Of a DNA stretch of 64,000 nucleotides, positions 25,068-34,240 are shown piece by piece; position 1 is the first letter of the stretch; each line of letters begins with the position of its first letter. The DNA comes from Fermentibacter danicus (lineage in GTDB: Bacteria; Fermentibacterota; Fermentibacteria; Fermentibacterales; Fermentibacteraceae), in the NCBI GenBank assembly GCA_001618615.1, contig LKHB01000194.1, forward strand, positions 1 through 64,000, in the 5' to 3' direction. The notes below the pieces were generated by a model. The model was not told where the DNA came from. It ran no database searches and saw only the letters and a list, made by a program, of their open reading frames with translations. Both the position numbers and the translations under genes were made by a program.

Positions 25068-27143
25068 ATGATGTCCGGTCTTGTCCTGATCCTCGCTCTG
25101 ATCGGCGCCGGCAGCCCCTCGCAACGATCCGGGATCCTCGTCGAGGCATCGGGGGGGAACCAGACGGGATCGACCGGAAGGCTGCTGGAAGAGCCGATCA
25201 GCGTCCTTGTTTCCGACTCGGTCACAGGCCTCCCTCTCGTCGACGTTCCCGTGGTCTTCTCCATCGAACCCGGCTGCGGGAGCCTCATCCCCGTGGACGG
25301 CCATCCGAGCACATCCATTCTGACGGACTCCACCTCCGGAGATGTCTACCGGCTGTTGGTCCGTACGGACTCCGAGGGCTCGTCGACGACCTTCGTCCGC
25401 CTTCCCGACAAAATGGGGGACGCCGTCGCCGTAGCCGAGATCTCCGTTTCGGGCTGCGGGATCAAAACCGTTCGCTTCGAATCCGTCGCGATAAACCTCA
25501 GAACGATCATCTTCGAGATGATCGGAGGCCTGGCCCTGTTCCTGTTCGGCATGAAGCTGATGTCCGAGGGGCTCATGCGCGTGGCGGGCAACAGGATGAA
25601 GAGCATACTCAGCAGGCTGACGAGCAACCGGTTGATGGGTCTGGTCGCCGGAGCCGTCGTTACGGCGATAATCCAGAGTTCCAGTGCGACGACCGTCATC
25701 CTGGTGAGCTTCGTGAACACCGGCCTCATGTCGCTCCAGCAGGCCGTCGGGGTGATCCTGGGCGCGAACATCGGCACGACCATGACCGGCCAGTTGATAG
25801 CTTTCAACATCACGGAGTACGCCTATCCCGGCATCGCTCTCGGCCTCCTGCTGAACTTCGCCGGCAGGAGCAGCAGCTCCCGGTTCTGGGGGAGGGTCGC
25901 CCTGGGCCTCGGGGTGCTCCTCCTCGGCATGAACGTGATGAAAGGCTCGCTTGCGCCTCTGCAGAACAGTCTGCCGGTCCGGCAATTCTTCACAAGTTTC
26001 AGCAGTTCGCCCTTCCTCGGCATCCTGGCTGGAACGATCGTCACCTGCATCATCCAGAGCTCCAGCGCCACCGTCGGGCTGACGATGACACTGGCGGGTG
26101 CGGGCCTCATATCCCTCCAGGGAGCCGTCTATCTGGTACTCGGCGACAACATCGGCACCACCATCACCGCCCAGCTCGCCGCGATAGGAACGAATCGCTC
26201 AGCCAGGCGGGCAGCAATGGCCCACTCTCTTTTCAACCTCATAGGAGCGGCGTATTTCGGGCTGCTGCTAGTACGCCCGGACAGCTTCTACATGAGCTTG
26301 GTGGAGGGTTCGAGCAGCGATCCGATGCGTCAGGTCGCCAACGCTCACACTCTGTTCAACGTCTTCAACGCGGCGGTATTCCTGCCCCTGGTCCCCCTGC
26401 TGGCCAGGCTGAGCAAGCTGCTCGTCCCGGGCGAGGATCCGCTCGCCGAGGATGCCGCCTCCGTGAAGTTCAGCGACAAGCTCCTCGATACACCTGTGCT
26501 GGCCGTCGACGAAATCGACCGCACAGTGGTCCGGATGGCGGACTACACGCGGGGAACCGTCCGGCGCGCATTCGAGTGCTTCTTCGAAGGCAAACCCAAG
26601 CCCGATGAGATACTCGCCATGGAATCCAGGGTGGACGAGATGCAGGGCGCCATCACGGTGTACGCCACAAAGCTGTTCAGCCGCGACCTTTCCGAGGAGC
26701 TGTCCCTGCGCCTGCCGGTTCTGCTGCACAGCATCAACGACCTGGAGAGGATATCGGACCACGCCGTGAACGTCATAGAAGCCCGCGAAAGGATCGAGGG
26801 CCGGATCAACAACGTCGATTCCACACTCCTCGAAGCCGCAAGGGACGCCTCCCGGACGGTCATGACCATGCTGGACCATATCGTCGACGCCCTGGACAGG
26901 AAGGACATTCGGGCCGCAAGCGAGATCCTGTCTCTGGAGGAGAAGCTCGACAGCATCGAAGAGCGGTGCAGGGACGCATACACCGAATCTCTCTGCGGCT
27001 TCCATCCCGACGGCCTCGCCGGGCTTGCCGTGAACGACTTCGTAAACTATTGCGAGAGGATGGGCGACCATCTGACCAACATCGCCCAGTCGATCCTCGG
27101 CGGCGGTGTCTGGCGGGGCGAAGAGGAGAACAGACAGCCATGA
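25068..27143 (+). CDS. Na/Pi cotransporter family protein with N-terminal Ig-like and C-terminal PhoU domains
   Basis: A 691-residue membrane protein. After a signal-like start comes a bacterial Ig-like module (about residues 25-140: SVTGLPLVDVPVVFSIEPGCG...TDSEGSSTTFVRLPDKMGD), then the NptA/PNaS core with two inverted QSSSATT repeats (IIQSSSATTVILVSFVNTGLMS and IIQSSSATVGLTMTLAGAGLIS) and GANIGTTMT/GDNIGTTIT, and finally a PhoU-like helical bundle (about residues 480-680). The core couples sodium to phosphate transport. The extracytoplasmic Ig-like domain in front is unusual. No ribosome site is visible; the ATG at 25068 or 25071 could be used. Confidence 0.87.
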   Translation: MMSGLVLILALIGAGSPSQRSGILVEASGGNQTGSTGRLLEEPISVLVSDSVTGLPLVDVPVVFSIEPGCGSLIPVDGHPSTSILTDSTSGDVYRLLVRTDSEGSSTTFVRLPDKMGDAVAVAEISVSGCGIKTVRFESVAINLRTIIFEMIGGLALFLFGMKLMSEGLMRVAGNRMKSILSRLTSNRLMGLVAGAVVTAIIQSSSATTVILVSFVNTGLMSLQQAVGVILGANIGTTMTGQLIAFNITEYAYPGIALGLLLNFAGRSSSSRFWGRVALGLGVLLLGMNVMKGSLAPLQNSLPVRQFFTSFSSSPFLGILAGTIVTCIIQSSSATVGLTMTLAGAGLISLQGAVYLVLGDNIGTTITAQLAAIGTNRSARRAAMAHSLFNLIGAAYFGLLLVRPDSFYMSLVEGSSSDPMRQVANAHTLFNVFNAAVFLPLVPLLARLSKLLVPGEDPLAEDAASVKFSDKLLDTPVLAVDEIDRTVVRMADYTRGTVRRAFECFFEGKPKPDEILAMESRVDEMQGAITVYATKLFSRDLSEELSLRLPVLLHSINDLERISDHAVNVIEARERIEGRINNVDSTLLEAARDASRTVMTMLDHIVDALDRKDIRAASEILSLEEKLDSIEERCRDAYTESLCGFHPDGLAGLAVNDFVNYCERMGDHLTNIAQSILGGGVWRGEEENRQP

Positions 27144-27355
27144 CCGTTACTCTGGACAGGATCGAAAATGGCGTTGCAGTGCTGCTTCTGGACGACGGAC
27201 AGAGGCTTCTCGTCCCGGCCCGCATCATCCCTCAGGGCTGTCCCGACGGGACTGTTCTCCGGATGACCTTCGAACGCGACGACCAGGAGACAGAGGCCCG
27301 CATGGCCCGGGTGCGGGCGCTCCGGGAAAGGCTCGTCGAACGCAGTGGCGACTGA
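27140..27355 (+). CDS. DUF3006-like small protein
   Basis: A 71-residue product (VTLDRIENGVAVLLLDDGQ...VPARIIPQGCPDGTVLRM...) with the small beta-barrel and charged C-terminal helix typical of DUF3006 proteins. The start overlaps the transporter stop by four bases (ATGA) and its end overlaps rsmI by 11 bases, so it is translated within the operon. Function unknown. Confidence 0.75.
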   Translation: MTVTLDRIENGVAVLLLDDGQRLLVPARIIPQGCPDGTVLRMTFERDDQETEARMARVRALRERLVERSGD

Positions 27356-28145
27356 TCCCGGATACTCGTCCGGCCCTTCCGCGGGCGGCGGCGTCCTCAT
27401 CCTCGTCTCGACACCCATAGGCAACATGTCCGACCTCTCTCCGAGGGCCTCGTCCACCCTCGAAACCGCCGACATCGTTCTCGCGGAGGACACGAGGCGC
27501 TCGTCCAGATTGGCCGGGATGCGGGGCAGGCTGGTCAGCTACAACGACCACAACGCGGCGGGCCGGCTTCCGCTGATAGCGGAGAGGCTGTCCGCCGGCG
27601 ACACGATCGCTCTCGTGACGGACGCCGGGATGCCCGGGATCTCGGATCCCTGCTTCCGGGCGGTGAGGATGGCCCTGGAGTGCGGGGCAAGAGTCGAAGT
27701 AGTGCCCGGGCCCTCCGCCGCGCTCACCGCCCTGGTCGCGTCGGGCCTTCCCCCGGACCGTTTCTTCTTCGAGGGTTTCCTTCCTCACAAGCCCGGCCCG
27801 AGGGCCGCACGACTGCGCGAGATGGCCCTCTACCCTCACACGATCATCATCTTCGTCGGCCCCCACCATGCCGTCCGCATACTTTCCGACATCCTGGAGA
27901 TCCTGGGCGACCGGCAGGCATGCCTTGCCCGGGAGATGACCAAGCTCCACGAGGAGTACATCAGGGGTACGGTATCCTCGATACTGTCGATCGTTTCGGC
28001 GAGACCTCCAAAGGGCGAGATCACGCTCGTCGTCGCCGGAGCCGTCAGGGTTCGGCGAGCCGGCGGCGGAGCCGGGCCGGATGCCGGATGCGACGGGGAG
28101 GAGTCGGGAGATGCGGCGGAGGACGCTGCGATCCACTCTGATTGA
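27345..28145 (+). CDS. rsmI: 16S rRNA (cytidine-1402-2'-O)-methyltransferase
   Basis: Methylates the ribose of C1402 in the ribosomal decoding centre. The 266-residue protein has the tetrapyrrole-methylase fold signature: LILVSTPIGNMSDLSPRA, IVLAEDTRRSSRL, SYNDHNAAGR, ALVTDAGMPGISDPCFRAV, VVPGPSAALTALVASGLP and FFFEGFLPHK. Starting at GTG 27345 inside the DUF3006 gene places the first strand correctly. The C-terminal 30 residues are Gly/Asp-rich and not conserved. Confidence 0.95.
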   Translation: MATDPGYSSGPSAGGGVLILVSTPIGNMSDLSPRASSTLETADIVLAEDTRRSSRLAGMRGRLVSYNDHNAAGRLPLIAERLSAGDTIALVTDAGMPGISDPCFRAVRMALECGARVEVVPGPSAALTALVASGLPPDRFFFEGFLPHKPGPRAARLREMALYPHTIIIFVGPHHAVRILSDILEILGDRQACLAREMTKLHEEYIRGTVSSILSIVSARPPKGEITLVVAGAVRVRRAGGGAGPDAGCDGEESGDAAEDAAIHSD

Positions 28146-28205
28146 CGGTTGGACAGGGGGTCCGTATGTTCCAAAATCCGTTGCATTGCAGCATCTGGAG
28201 GACAC

Positions 28206-28823
28206 TTGACCCTGGAACGGATAAGGCTTGCAGGCAGGCGTCTGCTTGATCCGATCGTATGTCTGCTGGCCCGCATCGGGGTCGCGCCTTCCGCCATAAC
28301 CCTGGCGGGCCTCGCAGTCACCGTGGTCGCCGCCTTCCTGGCATGGAAGGGCTCATACCTGGCATCGGCTGCGGTACTGGGCGGTGGAAGCCTCCTCGAT
28401 GCAGTGGATGGTGGAGTCGCCAGGAAGAGGAACAGGGTGAGCCGGGCCGGCGCGGTGCTCGATTCGAGCTGCGATCGGGTCAGCGAATTCCTCATGTATT
28501 CGGCCCTGTTGACCGGGGCTGCATGCAGGGACTTCGGTATGATCCTCTATCTGGCGCCGGCCGCATTGTGCGGTTCATTCATGGTGAGCTATACGCGTGC
28601 GCGTTCGGAGGGTGTGGGGATTCCCTGCGAGGTCGGGTTCTTCACCAGGACCGAGAGACTGGTTCTGATGGTGCTCGCTCTGGCCGTGACCCCCGCAGCC
28701 GGGAATGCCCGTCCTGTCGTGTGGATGCTGGCCCTGGTCTCGGTTGGCACGTGGCTGACCGCAATTCAGAGGCTATCGTGCGTTTTCTCCGGGGATGGGT
28801 CTTCGCTTGGGGGCAGGGATTGA
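28206..28823 (+). CDS. CDP-alcohol phosphatidyltransferase, probably making an inositol phospholipid
   Basis: An integral membrane enzyme of about 205 residues with the complete CDP-alcohol phosphatidyltransferase motif DAVDGGVARKRNRVSRAG followed by AVLDSSCD (DxxDGxxARx8GxxxDxxxD). TTG 28206 follows GGAGGA closely; GTG/ATG-like starts further upstream (28149) are possible. The gene directly downstream is inositol-3-phosphate synthase, which suggests that this enzyme joins inositol phosphate to CDP-diacylglycerol (phosphatidylinositol-phosphate synthase). The pairing is direct; the substrate is inferred. Confidence 0.87.
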   Translation: MTLERIRLAGRRLLDPIVCLLARIGVAPSAITLAGLAVTVVAAFLAWKGSYLASAAVLGGGSLLDAVDGGVARKRNRVSRAGAVLDSSCDRVSEFLMYSALLTGAACRDFGMILYLAPAALCGSFMVSYTRARSEGVGIPCEVGFFTRTERLVLMVLALAVTPAAGNARPVVWMLALVSVGTWLTAIQRLSCVFSGDGSSLGGRD

Positions 28824-28846
28824 GAACCCGGCCCAGGGAGGTTACG

Positions 28847-29944
28847 ATGGGTGACAAGAAGGTCAGAGTAGCGATCATCGGAGTCGGCAACTGCGCCAGC
28901 AGCCTGGTGCAGGGCGTCGAGTACTACCGGAACGCCAGGGATGACGAGAAGGTCCCGGGCCTGATGCACGTCAACCTCGGCGGATACCATGTCAGCGACG
29001 TCGAGTTCTCGGCCGCATTCGACATAAATGTGACCAAGGTGGGAAAGGATCTCAGCGAGGCGATCTTCGCCGAACCCAACTGCACGTGGAAGTTCTGCGA
29101 CGTGCCGGCTACCGGTGTGAGGGTGGAGCGCGGGATGACCCACGACGGCCTCGGCAAGTATCTATCGCCCGTCATCAAGAAGGCCCCCGGGCCCACTTCC
29201 GACATCGTCAACATCCTCAGGGACACCAAAACCGACGTCGTCGTGAACTACCTCCCCGTGGGCAGCGAAGAGGCCACGAAGTGGTACGTCGAGCAGGTCC
29301 TCGATGCGGGCTGCGCATTCGTGAACGCCATCCCTGTTTTCATCGCCCGCGAGCCCTACTGGCAGAAGAGGTTCCGCGACAAGAACCTCCCCGTGCTGGG
29401 CGACGACATAAAGAGCCAGGTCGGAGCGACCATCCTGCACAGGGTTCTCGCCAGGCTGTTCGAGGATCGCGGCGTGCGGATCGACAGGACCTATCAGCTC
29501 AACGTCGGCGGGAATACGGACTTCCTGAACATGCTCGAGCGCGAGAGGCTCGAATCCAAGAAGATCTCCAAGACCAACGCCGTGACGTCCCAGATTCCGG
29601 GCGGGCTTGCCCCCCGCAACGTCCATATCGGCCCCAGCGACTACATCGAGTGGCTCGACGACAGGAAGTGGTGCTACATCAGGATGGAAGGCACCACGTT
29701 CGGAGACGTGCCCCTCAATCTCGAAAGCAAGCTCGAGGTCTGGGACAGCCCCAACTCCGCGGGTGTCATCATCGATGCCGTCAGATGCGCCAAGCTCGCC
29801 CTCGACAACGGGCTGAGCGGGGCCATGGAGGCGCCCTCCTCGTACTTCTTCAAGTCGCCTCCGGTGCAGTATTACGACGACAAGTGCCGCGAGATGACCG
29901 AGGACTTCATCCGCACCCACGGGGCAAAAAGAGACGGCGAGTGA
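28847..29944 (+). CDS. ino1: inositol-3-phosphate synthase
   Basis: Converts glucose 6-phosphate to 1L-myo-inositol 1-phosphate using NAD. The 365-residue protein begins with VRVAIIGVGNCASSLVQGVEYY (Rossmann nucleotide loop) and contains NYLPVGSEEATKWYVEQVLDAG, CAFVNAIPVFIA, GDDIKSQVGATILHRVLARLF, TYQLNVGGNTDFLNM and the C-terminal YFFKSPP, all typical of the short bacterial/actinobacterial-type enzyme. ATG 28847 follows AGGGAGGTTACG. It lies 23 bases after the CDP-alcohol phosphatidyltransferase gene, so the two form a likely inositol-lipid pathway. Its stop overlaps the tmk start. Confidence 0.95.
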   Translation: MGDKKVRVAIIGVGNCASSLVQGVEYYRNARDDEKVPGLMHVNLGGYHVSDVEFSAAFDINVTKVGKDLSEAIFAEPNCTWKFCDVPATGVRVERGMTHDGLGKYLSPVIKKAPGPTSDIVNILRDTKTDVVVNYLPVGSEEATKWYVEQVLDAGCAFVNAIPVFIAREPYWQKRFRDKNLPVLGDDIKSQVGATILHRVLARLFEDRGVRIDRTYQLNVGGNTDFLNMLERERLESKKISKTNAVTSQIPGGLAPRNVHIGPSDYIEWLDDRKWCYIRMEGTTFGDVPLNLESKLEVWDSPNSAGVIIDAVRCAKLALDNGLSGAMEAPSSYFFKSPPVQYYDDKCREMTEDFIRTHGAKRDGE

Positions 29945-30600
29945 CGCTTGACCAGGCACTGAGGAGGCCCGGCGGCCTCTTCGTGACCTTCGAGGGTGTC
30001 GAGGGAGCCGGCAAGACAACGCGATCCGCGGCGCTGGCCGGCTCTCTTCGATCCATCGGCTTCGAGGTCGTGCACACCCGTGAACCCGGAGGCCCTCCTC
30101 TCGCGGAGGCGATCAGGCGTCTGCTGCTGGATCCCTCGCTCGAGATTCCCACGGCGGCGGAACTGATGCTTTATCTCGCCTCGAGGGCCTCGAACGTGGA
30201 GCATATCGTCAGGCCGGCCCTTGCCGCCGGCGGGGTGGTCATCTGCGAGAGGTTCAACGATGCCACCGAGGCCTATCAGGCGGCCGGGCGCGGCCTCGAC
30301 AGGGAGTTCGTCGAATCAGCCTGCTCCTTCGCCACAGGCGGCCTGGAACCGGATCTGACCGTCCTGCTCGATCTCGATCCGGCGGAGGGCATGGCACGGC
30401 TGGATTCGAGACCGGGCGGACCCGACAGGATCGAGCGGGAGGATCTCGCCTTCCACGCGAGGGTCAGGGAGGAGTACCTGTCGCTGGCCCGGAGGCATCG
30501 GCGATTCCGCGTGCTCGACGCCTCCCTGCCCGGGTGCGAGATCGACGGGATCGTGCTCGGGCTGGTCGAGGAAGCGCTTCGCGTGAAGGAAAGTACATGA
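29941..30600 (+). CDS. tmk: thymidylate kinase
   Basis: Phosphorylates dTMP for DNA synthesis. The 219-residue protein has the P-loop FVTFEGVEGAGKTTRS, the REPGG motif (HTREPGGPPLAEAIR), CERFNDATEAYQAAGR in place of the usual DRYxDSSxAYQ, and LID-region DRIEREDLAFHARVREEY. The GTG start overlaps the previous stop (GTGA). The Asp-to-Glu change at the start of the ERF motif is conservative. Confidence 0.93.
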   Translation: MTLDQALRRPGGLFVTFEGVEGAGKTTRSAALAGSLRSIGFEVVHTREPGGPPLAEAIRRLLLDPSLEIPTAAELMLYLASRASNVEHIVRPALAAGGVVICERFNDATEAYQAAGRGLDREFVESACSFATGGLEPDLTVLLDLDPAEGMARLDSRPGGPDRIEREDLAFHARVREEYLSLARRHRRFRVLDASLPGCEIDGIVLGLVEEALRVKEST

Positions 30601-30631
30601 TTTCGTCCGTCACTTCCGAAAGGTGAACCAG

Positions 30632-32116
30632 ATGCGCAAGCCGGTCCCAGGCTGGCTCGCGGCTTCGGCCGGAGTCGCTCTCCTGGCCCTGTCGCTGGTA
30701 CAGACGACCCCCAGGGCGGCGGCCGAGCCGGCTTCGGCAAGGATGACCGCAGCCGAACTCTTCATGGACGTCTACGGCATGACGCGATCCGCCTATGTCG
30801 ATTCCGTCGGATCAGCCGATCTCATAGAGGCGGCCATCGAAGGCATGCTCCTCTCGCTGGACCCGAACAGCATGCTGCTCACCCCAGACCAGTACGACGA
30901 CCTGCGCGTCCAGCTCGAGGGTTCGTTCGAGGGCGTGGGGATAACGCTCGGACAGCGTAACGGCTGGCTCACGGTGGTATCCCCTCTCGAGGGCACCCCC
31001 GCCTACCGCAACGGGATACGGTCCGGCGACCGGATAGTCCGGATAGACAGCATCACCACCAAGGGCATGCTGACGGACCAGGCCGTCTCCATGATCCGCG
31101 GCCCCAGAGGGACCACGGTCGTTCTGACCATCGAGAGACCAGGCGTCACCGACTCGCTGGTGATACCGATAGAGAGGGACGTGATCGACTATCCTTCCGT
31201 CTCCGCCTTTTTCATGGTGGCCCCCTCGATCGGCTATGTGCGCCTGTCGCGCTTTTCCGAGACTTCAGCCAACGAGGTTCTGGAGGCCGTCGACTCCCTG
31301 TCCGGGGAGGGCGCGTCCAGTATGATCCTCGATCTCCGGGGCAACTCCGGCGGTCTTTTCGCCCCTGCGGTGGATGTGGCCGACATCTTCCTGCCTTCCG
31401 GTTCGCTCGTCGTGACTACGCGCGGTCAGGCCGTGGGCGAACATGACTACTACGCGAGGCGCGCGGTCCTCTATCACGGCGATCTCGCCGTCCTTGTCGA
31501 CGGCGGAAGCGCGAGTTCCGCCGAGATCGTGGCAGGAGCCCTGCAGGACAACCAGGCCGCCGTGATCATCGGTCAGAGAACCTTCGGCAAGGGGTCGGTG
31601 CAATCCCTCTCCGACCTCGGGGAGTATCCGGGGCTCGGCCATTACGCGGTCAAGCTGACCACGGCCAGATACTACACCCCGGATGGACGGTGCATAGACA
31701 GAACGCTGCGCGACGACTTCCTCGAGCCGGGGGCCGAGGAGGACTGGGGAATCATGCCCGACATCGAAGTCGAAACCGGGTATGCCGACAGCATAGACGC
31801 CCGTCTGGTGCTGGATCTCGAGGAGGGCGCATTCTTCTTCAACTTTGCGGCCGGATTCGTGATGGAGAACGAGGTGGACGAGGGATTCTGGCCCGACTCC
31901 GCCGTCCTCTCCTCCTTCGAAACCTGGCTCGCCTCCGAGGGCTTCACCTGCGACGAGGACACATGGGCCGGGAGCAGGGTCTACATCGAGCGCGCACTCC
32001 TCCGGGAGATCGCTCTGCGCGTGTGGGACATGGATACCTACTACCGGGTCACCGCTCCTCACGACGAGTGGATCCAGTGCGCGATATCGTACTTCCGGGA
32101 GGTGGAGGGCGAATGA
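30632..32116 (+). CDS. S41-family carboxyl-terminal processing protease
   Basis: A periplasmic serine protease of 494 residues. It has a signal anchor (WLAASAGVALLALSL), a PDZ domain (about residues 85-165, GVGITLGQRNGWLTVVSPLEGTPAY...GDRIVRI) and the S41 catalytic domain: LDLRGNSGGLFAPAVDVADIF, DGGSASSAEIVAGALQDN (nucleophile Ser at about 295) and GQRTFGKGSVQ (catalytic Lys at about 320). ATG 30632 follows AAAGGTGA by about 6 bases. Its C-terminal 130 residues extend beyond the usual core. The stop overlaps the next start (ATGA). Confidence 0.92.
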   Translation: MRKPVPGWLAASAGVALLALSLVQTTPRAAAEPASARMTAAELFMDVYGMTRSAYVDSVGSADLIEAAIEGMLLSLDPNSMLLTPDQYDDLRVQLEGSFEGVGITLGQRNGWLTVVSPLEGTPAYRNGIRSGDRIVRIDSITTKGMLTDQAVSMIRGPRGTTVVLTIERPGVTDSLVIPIERDVIDYPSVSAFFMVAPSIGYVRLSRFSETSANEVLEAVDSLSGEGASSMILDLRGNSGGLFAPAVDVADIFLPSGSLVVTTRGQAVGEHDYYARRAVLYHGDLAVLVDGGSASSAEIVAGALQDNQAAVIIGQRTFGKGSVQSLSDLGEYPGLGHYAVKLTTARYYTPDGRCIDRTLRDDFLEPGAEEDWGIMPDIEVETGYADSIDARLVLDLEEGAFFFNFAAGFVMENEVDEGFWPDSAVLSSFETWLASEGFTCDEDTWAGSRVYIERALLREIALRVWDMDTYYRVTAPHDEWIQCAISYFREVEGE

Positions 32117-33504
32117 GGATCGTCTTCGGCACCTCCGGCTGGCGGGGAGTGATCGCCCGCGACTTCACCGAGGAGCGCGTCAACAGGGTGATCGACGCCA
32201 TCGCAGTGTTCCTGCGCGAATCCGGCGAGTCCGGGATAATCGTAGGGGGGGACACCCGCTTTCTGTCTCCCGAACTCGCCCGTGACGCGGCCACGAGGCT
32301 TTCCGCGGCCGGCTTCGAAGTCCGCCTTGCCGACCGCCCCGTACCAACGCCAGTTCTTTCCCACGCCGTGAGGAGGCTCCGTCTCGGCGGCGTGATCAAC
32401 TTCACGGCCAGCCACAACCCGTTCATGTACAACGGCATCAAGTTTTCACCCGGACATGGGGGCCCCGCTCCGTCATCGGTCACGACCAGGATCGAGGAAC
32501 TCATCGAAGCGGGAGCTTCGCCGGAAGCCGGAAGCGGGTCGCTCACGGTCGAGGATTTCGTCACGCCCTACACCGGGGATCTCGAACTCCTCGTGAAGCG
32601 CGACGTGATAGCCGGAAGCGGCCTCCGCGCCGTGTACGACGCCTTCAACGGCACCGGGAGCGGAATCCTCGATGTCTTCCTGCAGCATTCGGGCGCATCC
32701 GTAAGGACCATTCACGGCAGACGCGACCCGCTCTTCGACGGCCGGCATCCCGAACCGAACGAGAAGGGTCTGGCCGGCCTCTCCGAACAGGTCACGGTCA
32801 GCCGGGCCTCCGTCGGACTCGCCACGGACGGCGATGCGGACAGATTCGGCCTCGTGGACGAGGAGGGCGGCTACGTCTCCCCCCACGACTACCTGGCGCT
32901 TCTCTTCGAATACCTCGTCAGGGACAGGGGGATGGAGGGCATCGGAGTCCGTTCGACGACCACCGGCAGCCTCATGGACCGTGTTGCAGCGAGCCTCGGC
33001 CGAGATGTCGTGGAGACCCCGGTCGGTTTCAAGCATCTCGGTGCGGTCATGCTCGAGAGGAGCGTCGTACTGGCGGGGGAGGAGAGCGGGGGGCTGTCGA
33101 TAGGCGGCCATGTGCCGGAGAAGGACGGCATCCTCGCATGCCTGCTCGCGTGCGAGATGTGCGCCCGGAGAGGCGTGGGCCTTGCCGTCCAGCTCCGCGA
33201 CTTCTGGAGCAGATACGGGAGGCTCGCTCACAGGCGCATCGATCTCGGGCTCGCGGACGGAATCGGCGATACGGTACGGAAGCTGTTCATAGAGAATACG
33301 CCGCCTTCGCTGGGGGATCTCGCAGTCGAGCGGGTCGATTCACGCGACGGAAGGAAGCTCGTCCTCGCGGGAGGCGCGTCGGTGCTCGTAAGGATGAGCG
33401 GGACCGAGCCGCTCGCGAGGTTCTATCTCGAGTCAGGAACCGATGCCGGGCTGGACGTCCTCGAATCCTCGATCAGGGCCGCGATCGGCGCCCCGCAGGG
33501 ATAG
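32113..33504 (+). CDS. phosphohexomutase (phosphoglucosamine or phosphomannomutase type)
   Basis: Alpha-D-phosphohexomutase of 463 residues with all four signature elements: FGTSGWRGVIARDFT, the phosphoserine loop INFTASHNPFMYNGIKFSP (Ser at about residue 99), the metal loop ATDGDADRFGLVD and the phosphate-binding RMSGTEPLARFYLES. Which hexose phosphate it uses (GlcN, Man or Glc) cannot be told from the sequence; GEESGGLSIGGHVPEKDGI resembles phosphoglucomutase/phosphomannomutase-type sugar loops more than GlmM. Translation is coupled to the protease gene. Confidence 0.92.
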   Translation: MRIVFGTSGWRGVIARDFTEERVNRVIDAIAVFLRESGESGIIVGGDTRFLSPELARDAATRLSAAGFEVRLADRPVPTPVLSHAVRRLRLGGVINFTASHNPFMYNGIKFSPGHGGPAPSSVTTRIEELIEAGASPEAGSGSLTVEDFVTPYTGDLELLVKRDVIAGSGLRAVYDAFNGTGSGILDVFLQHSGASVRTIHGRRDPLFDGRHPEPNEKGLAGLSEQVTVSRASVGLATDGDADRFGLVDEEGGYVSPHDYLALLFEYLVRDRGMEGIGVRSTTTGSLMDRVAASLGRDVVETPVGFKHLGAVMLERSVVLAGEESGGLSIGGHVPEKDGILACLLACEMCARRGVGLAVQLRDFWSRYGRLAHRRIDLGLADGIGDTVRKLFIENTPPSLGDLAVERVDSRDGRKLVLAGGASVLVRMSGTEPLARFYLESGTDAGLDVLESSIRAAIGAPQG

Positions 33505-33510
33505 CCGCCG

Positions 33511-34011
33511 ATGATGCAGCTCGATCCCCGGGATCTCACTCTGGACATCGCCAGCCTCAGGACCGGGAGCAACACCGGCTCCTTCGAGATCGACACGGCA
33601 GCGGTCGACTGGCGGATCGAGGACGTCACGCCGGAAACGCCGGGGGGAACCCTCGATCTCGACGTGAACTATACCGACCGTTCGATAATCGTGAGGGGCA
33701 GGTTCAGGGCCGGGTTCGCCACCGTGTGCGCCCGGTGCCTCGAAAAGGCCGTCTTCGAGGTGACTGAAGAGGTTTTCGCCGCCTATTCTAAGGATGGCGG
33801 CGGTGATGCAGACGCGGATGTCGAGAGACTTCCGCGGGACGGCAGAAGCCTGCCGCTACTTGACGCTGTTCGTGAAGCGGTAATACTTTCGCTCCCCGGA
33901 AAGCCGCTTTGCCGCGAGGATTGTCGCGGTCTCTGCCAGGTGTGCGGGGAAAATCTGAACGTCAGCCGGTGCGGGCATGAAGGTGCCTCGGACGCCGGAT
34001 GTGTTCGTTGA
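33511..34011 (+). CDS. yceD: YceD/DUF177 family protein
   Basis: A 166-residue protein of the YceD family, associated with 23S rRNA accumulation. Landmarks are VRGRFRAGFATVCARCLEKAVFEV (first Cys pair) and the C-terminal LPGKPLCREDCRGLCQVCGENLN (second Cys cluster). It stands directly before rpmF, as in most bacteria, which strongly supports the call. Confidence 0.9.
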   Translation: MMQLDPRDLTLDIASLRTGSNTGSFEIDTAAVDWRIEDVTPETPGGTLDLDVNYTDRSIIVRGRFRAGFATVCARCLEKAVFEVTEEVFAAYSKDGGGDADADVERLPRDGRSLPLLDAVREAVILSLPGKPLCREDCRGLCQVCGENLNVSRCGHEGASDAGCVR

Positions 34012-34048
34012 ACCGGGCCGGGACGGGTGCCCGGCGGAAGGATGAACG

Positions 34049-34231
34049 ATGCCAGTTCCGAAGAGAAGAACATCCACTACGAGGCGCGACAAGCGGCGCA
34101 CCCACTGGAAGCTGACCGCAGGTTCGACCAGCTCGTGCCCGAAATGCGGCGAACCCAGGCTGCCGCACAGGATCTGCAGGCACTGCGGATTCTATGACGG
34201 CCGCCAGGTCACCGAGGCCAGGACCGAGTAA
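34049..34231 (+). CDS. rpmF: 50S ribosomal protein L32
   Basis: A 60-residue protein starting MPVPKRRTSTTRRDKRRTHW, with a zinc-ribbon pair CPKCGEPRLPHRICRHCGFYDG. Both the length and the four Cys are standard. The context yceD-rpmF-plsX-fabH is the classical arrangement. Confidence 0.97.
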   Translation: MPVPKRRTSTTRRDKRRTHWKLTAGSTSSCPKCGEPRLPHRICRHCGFYDGRQVTEARTE

Positions 34232-34240
34232 GGCGGACGT

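Noticed and set aside
24402..25985. 527-codon - strand frame
   Set aside because: Antisense shadow of the Na/Pi gene and out of frame with the UbiA-family gene; no family motif.
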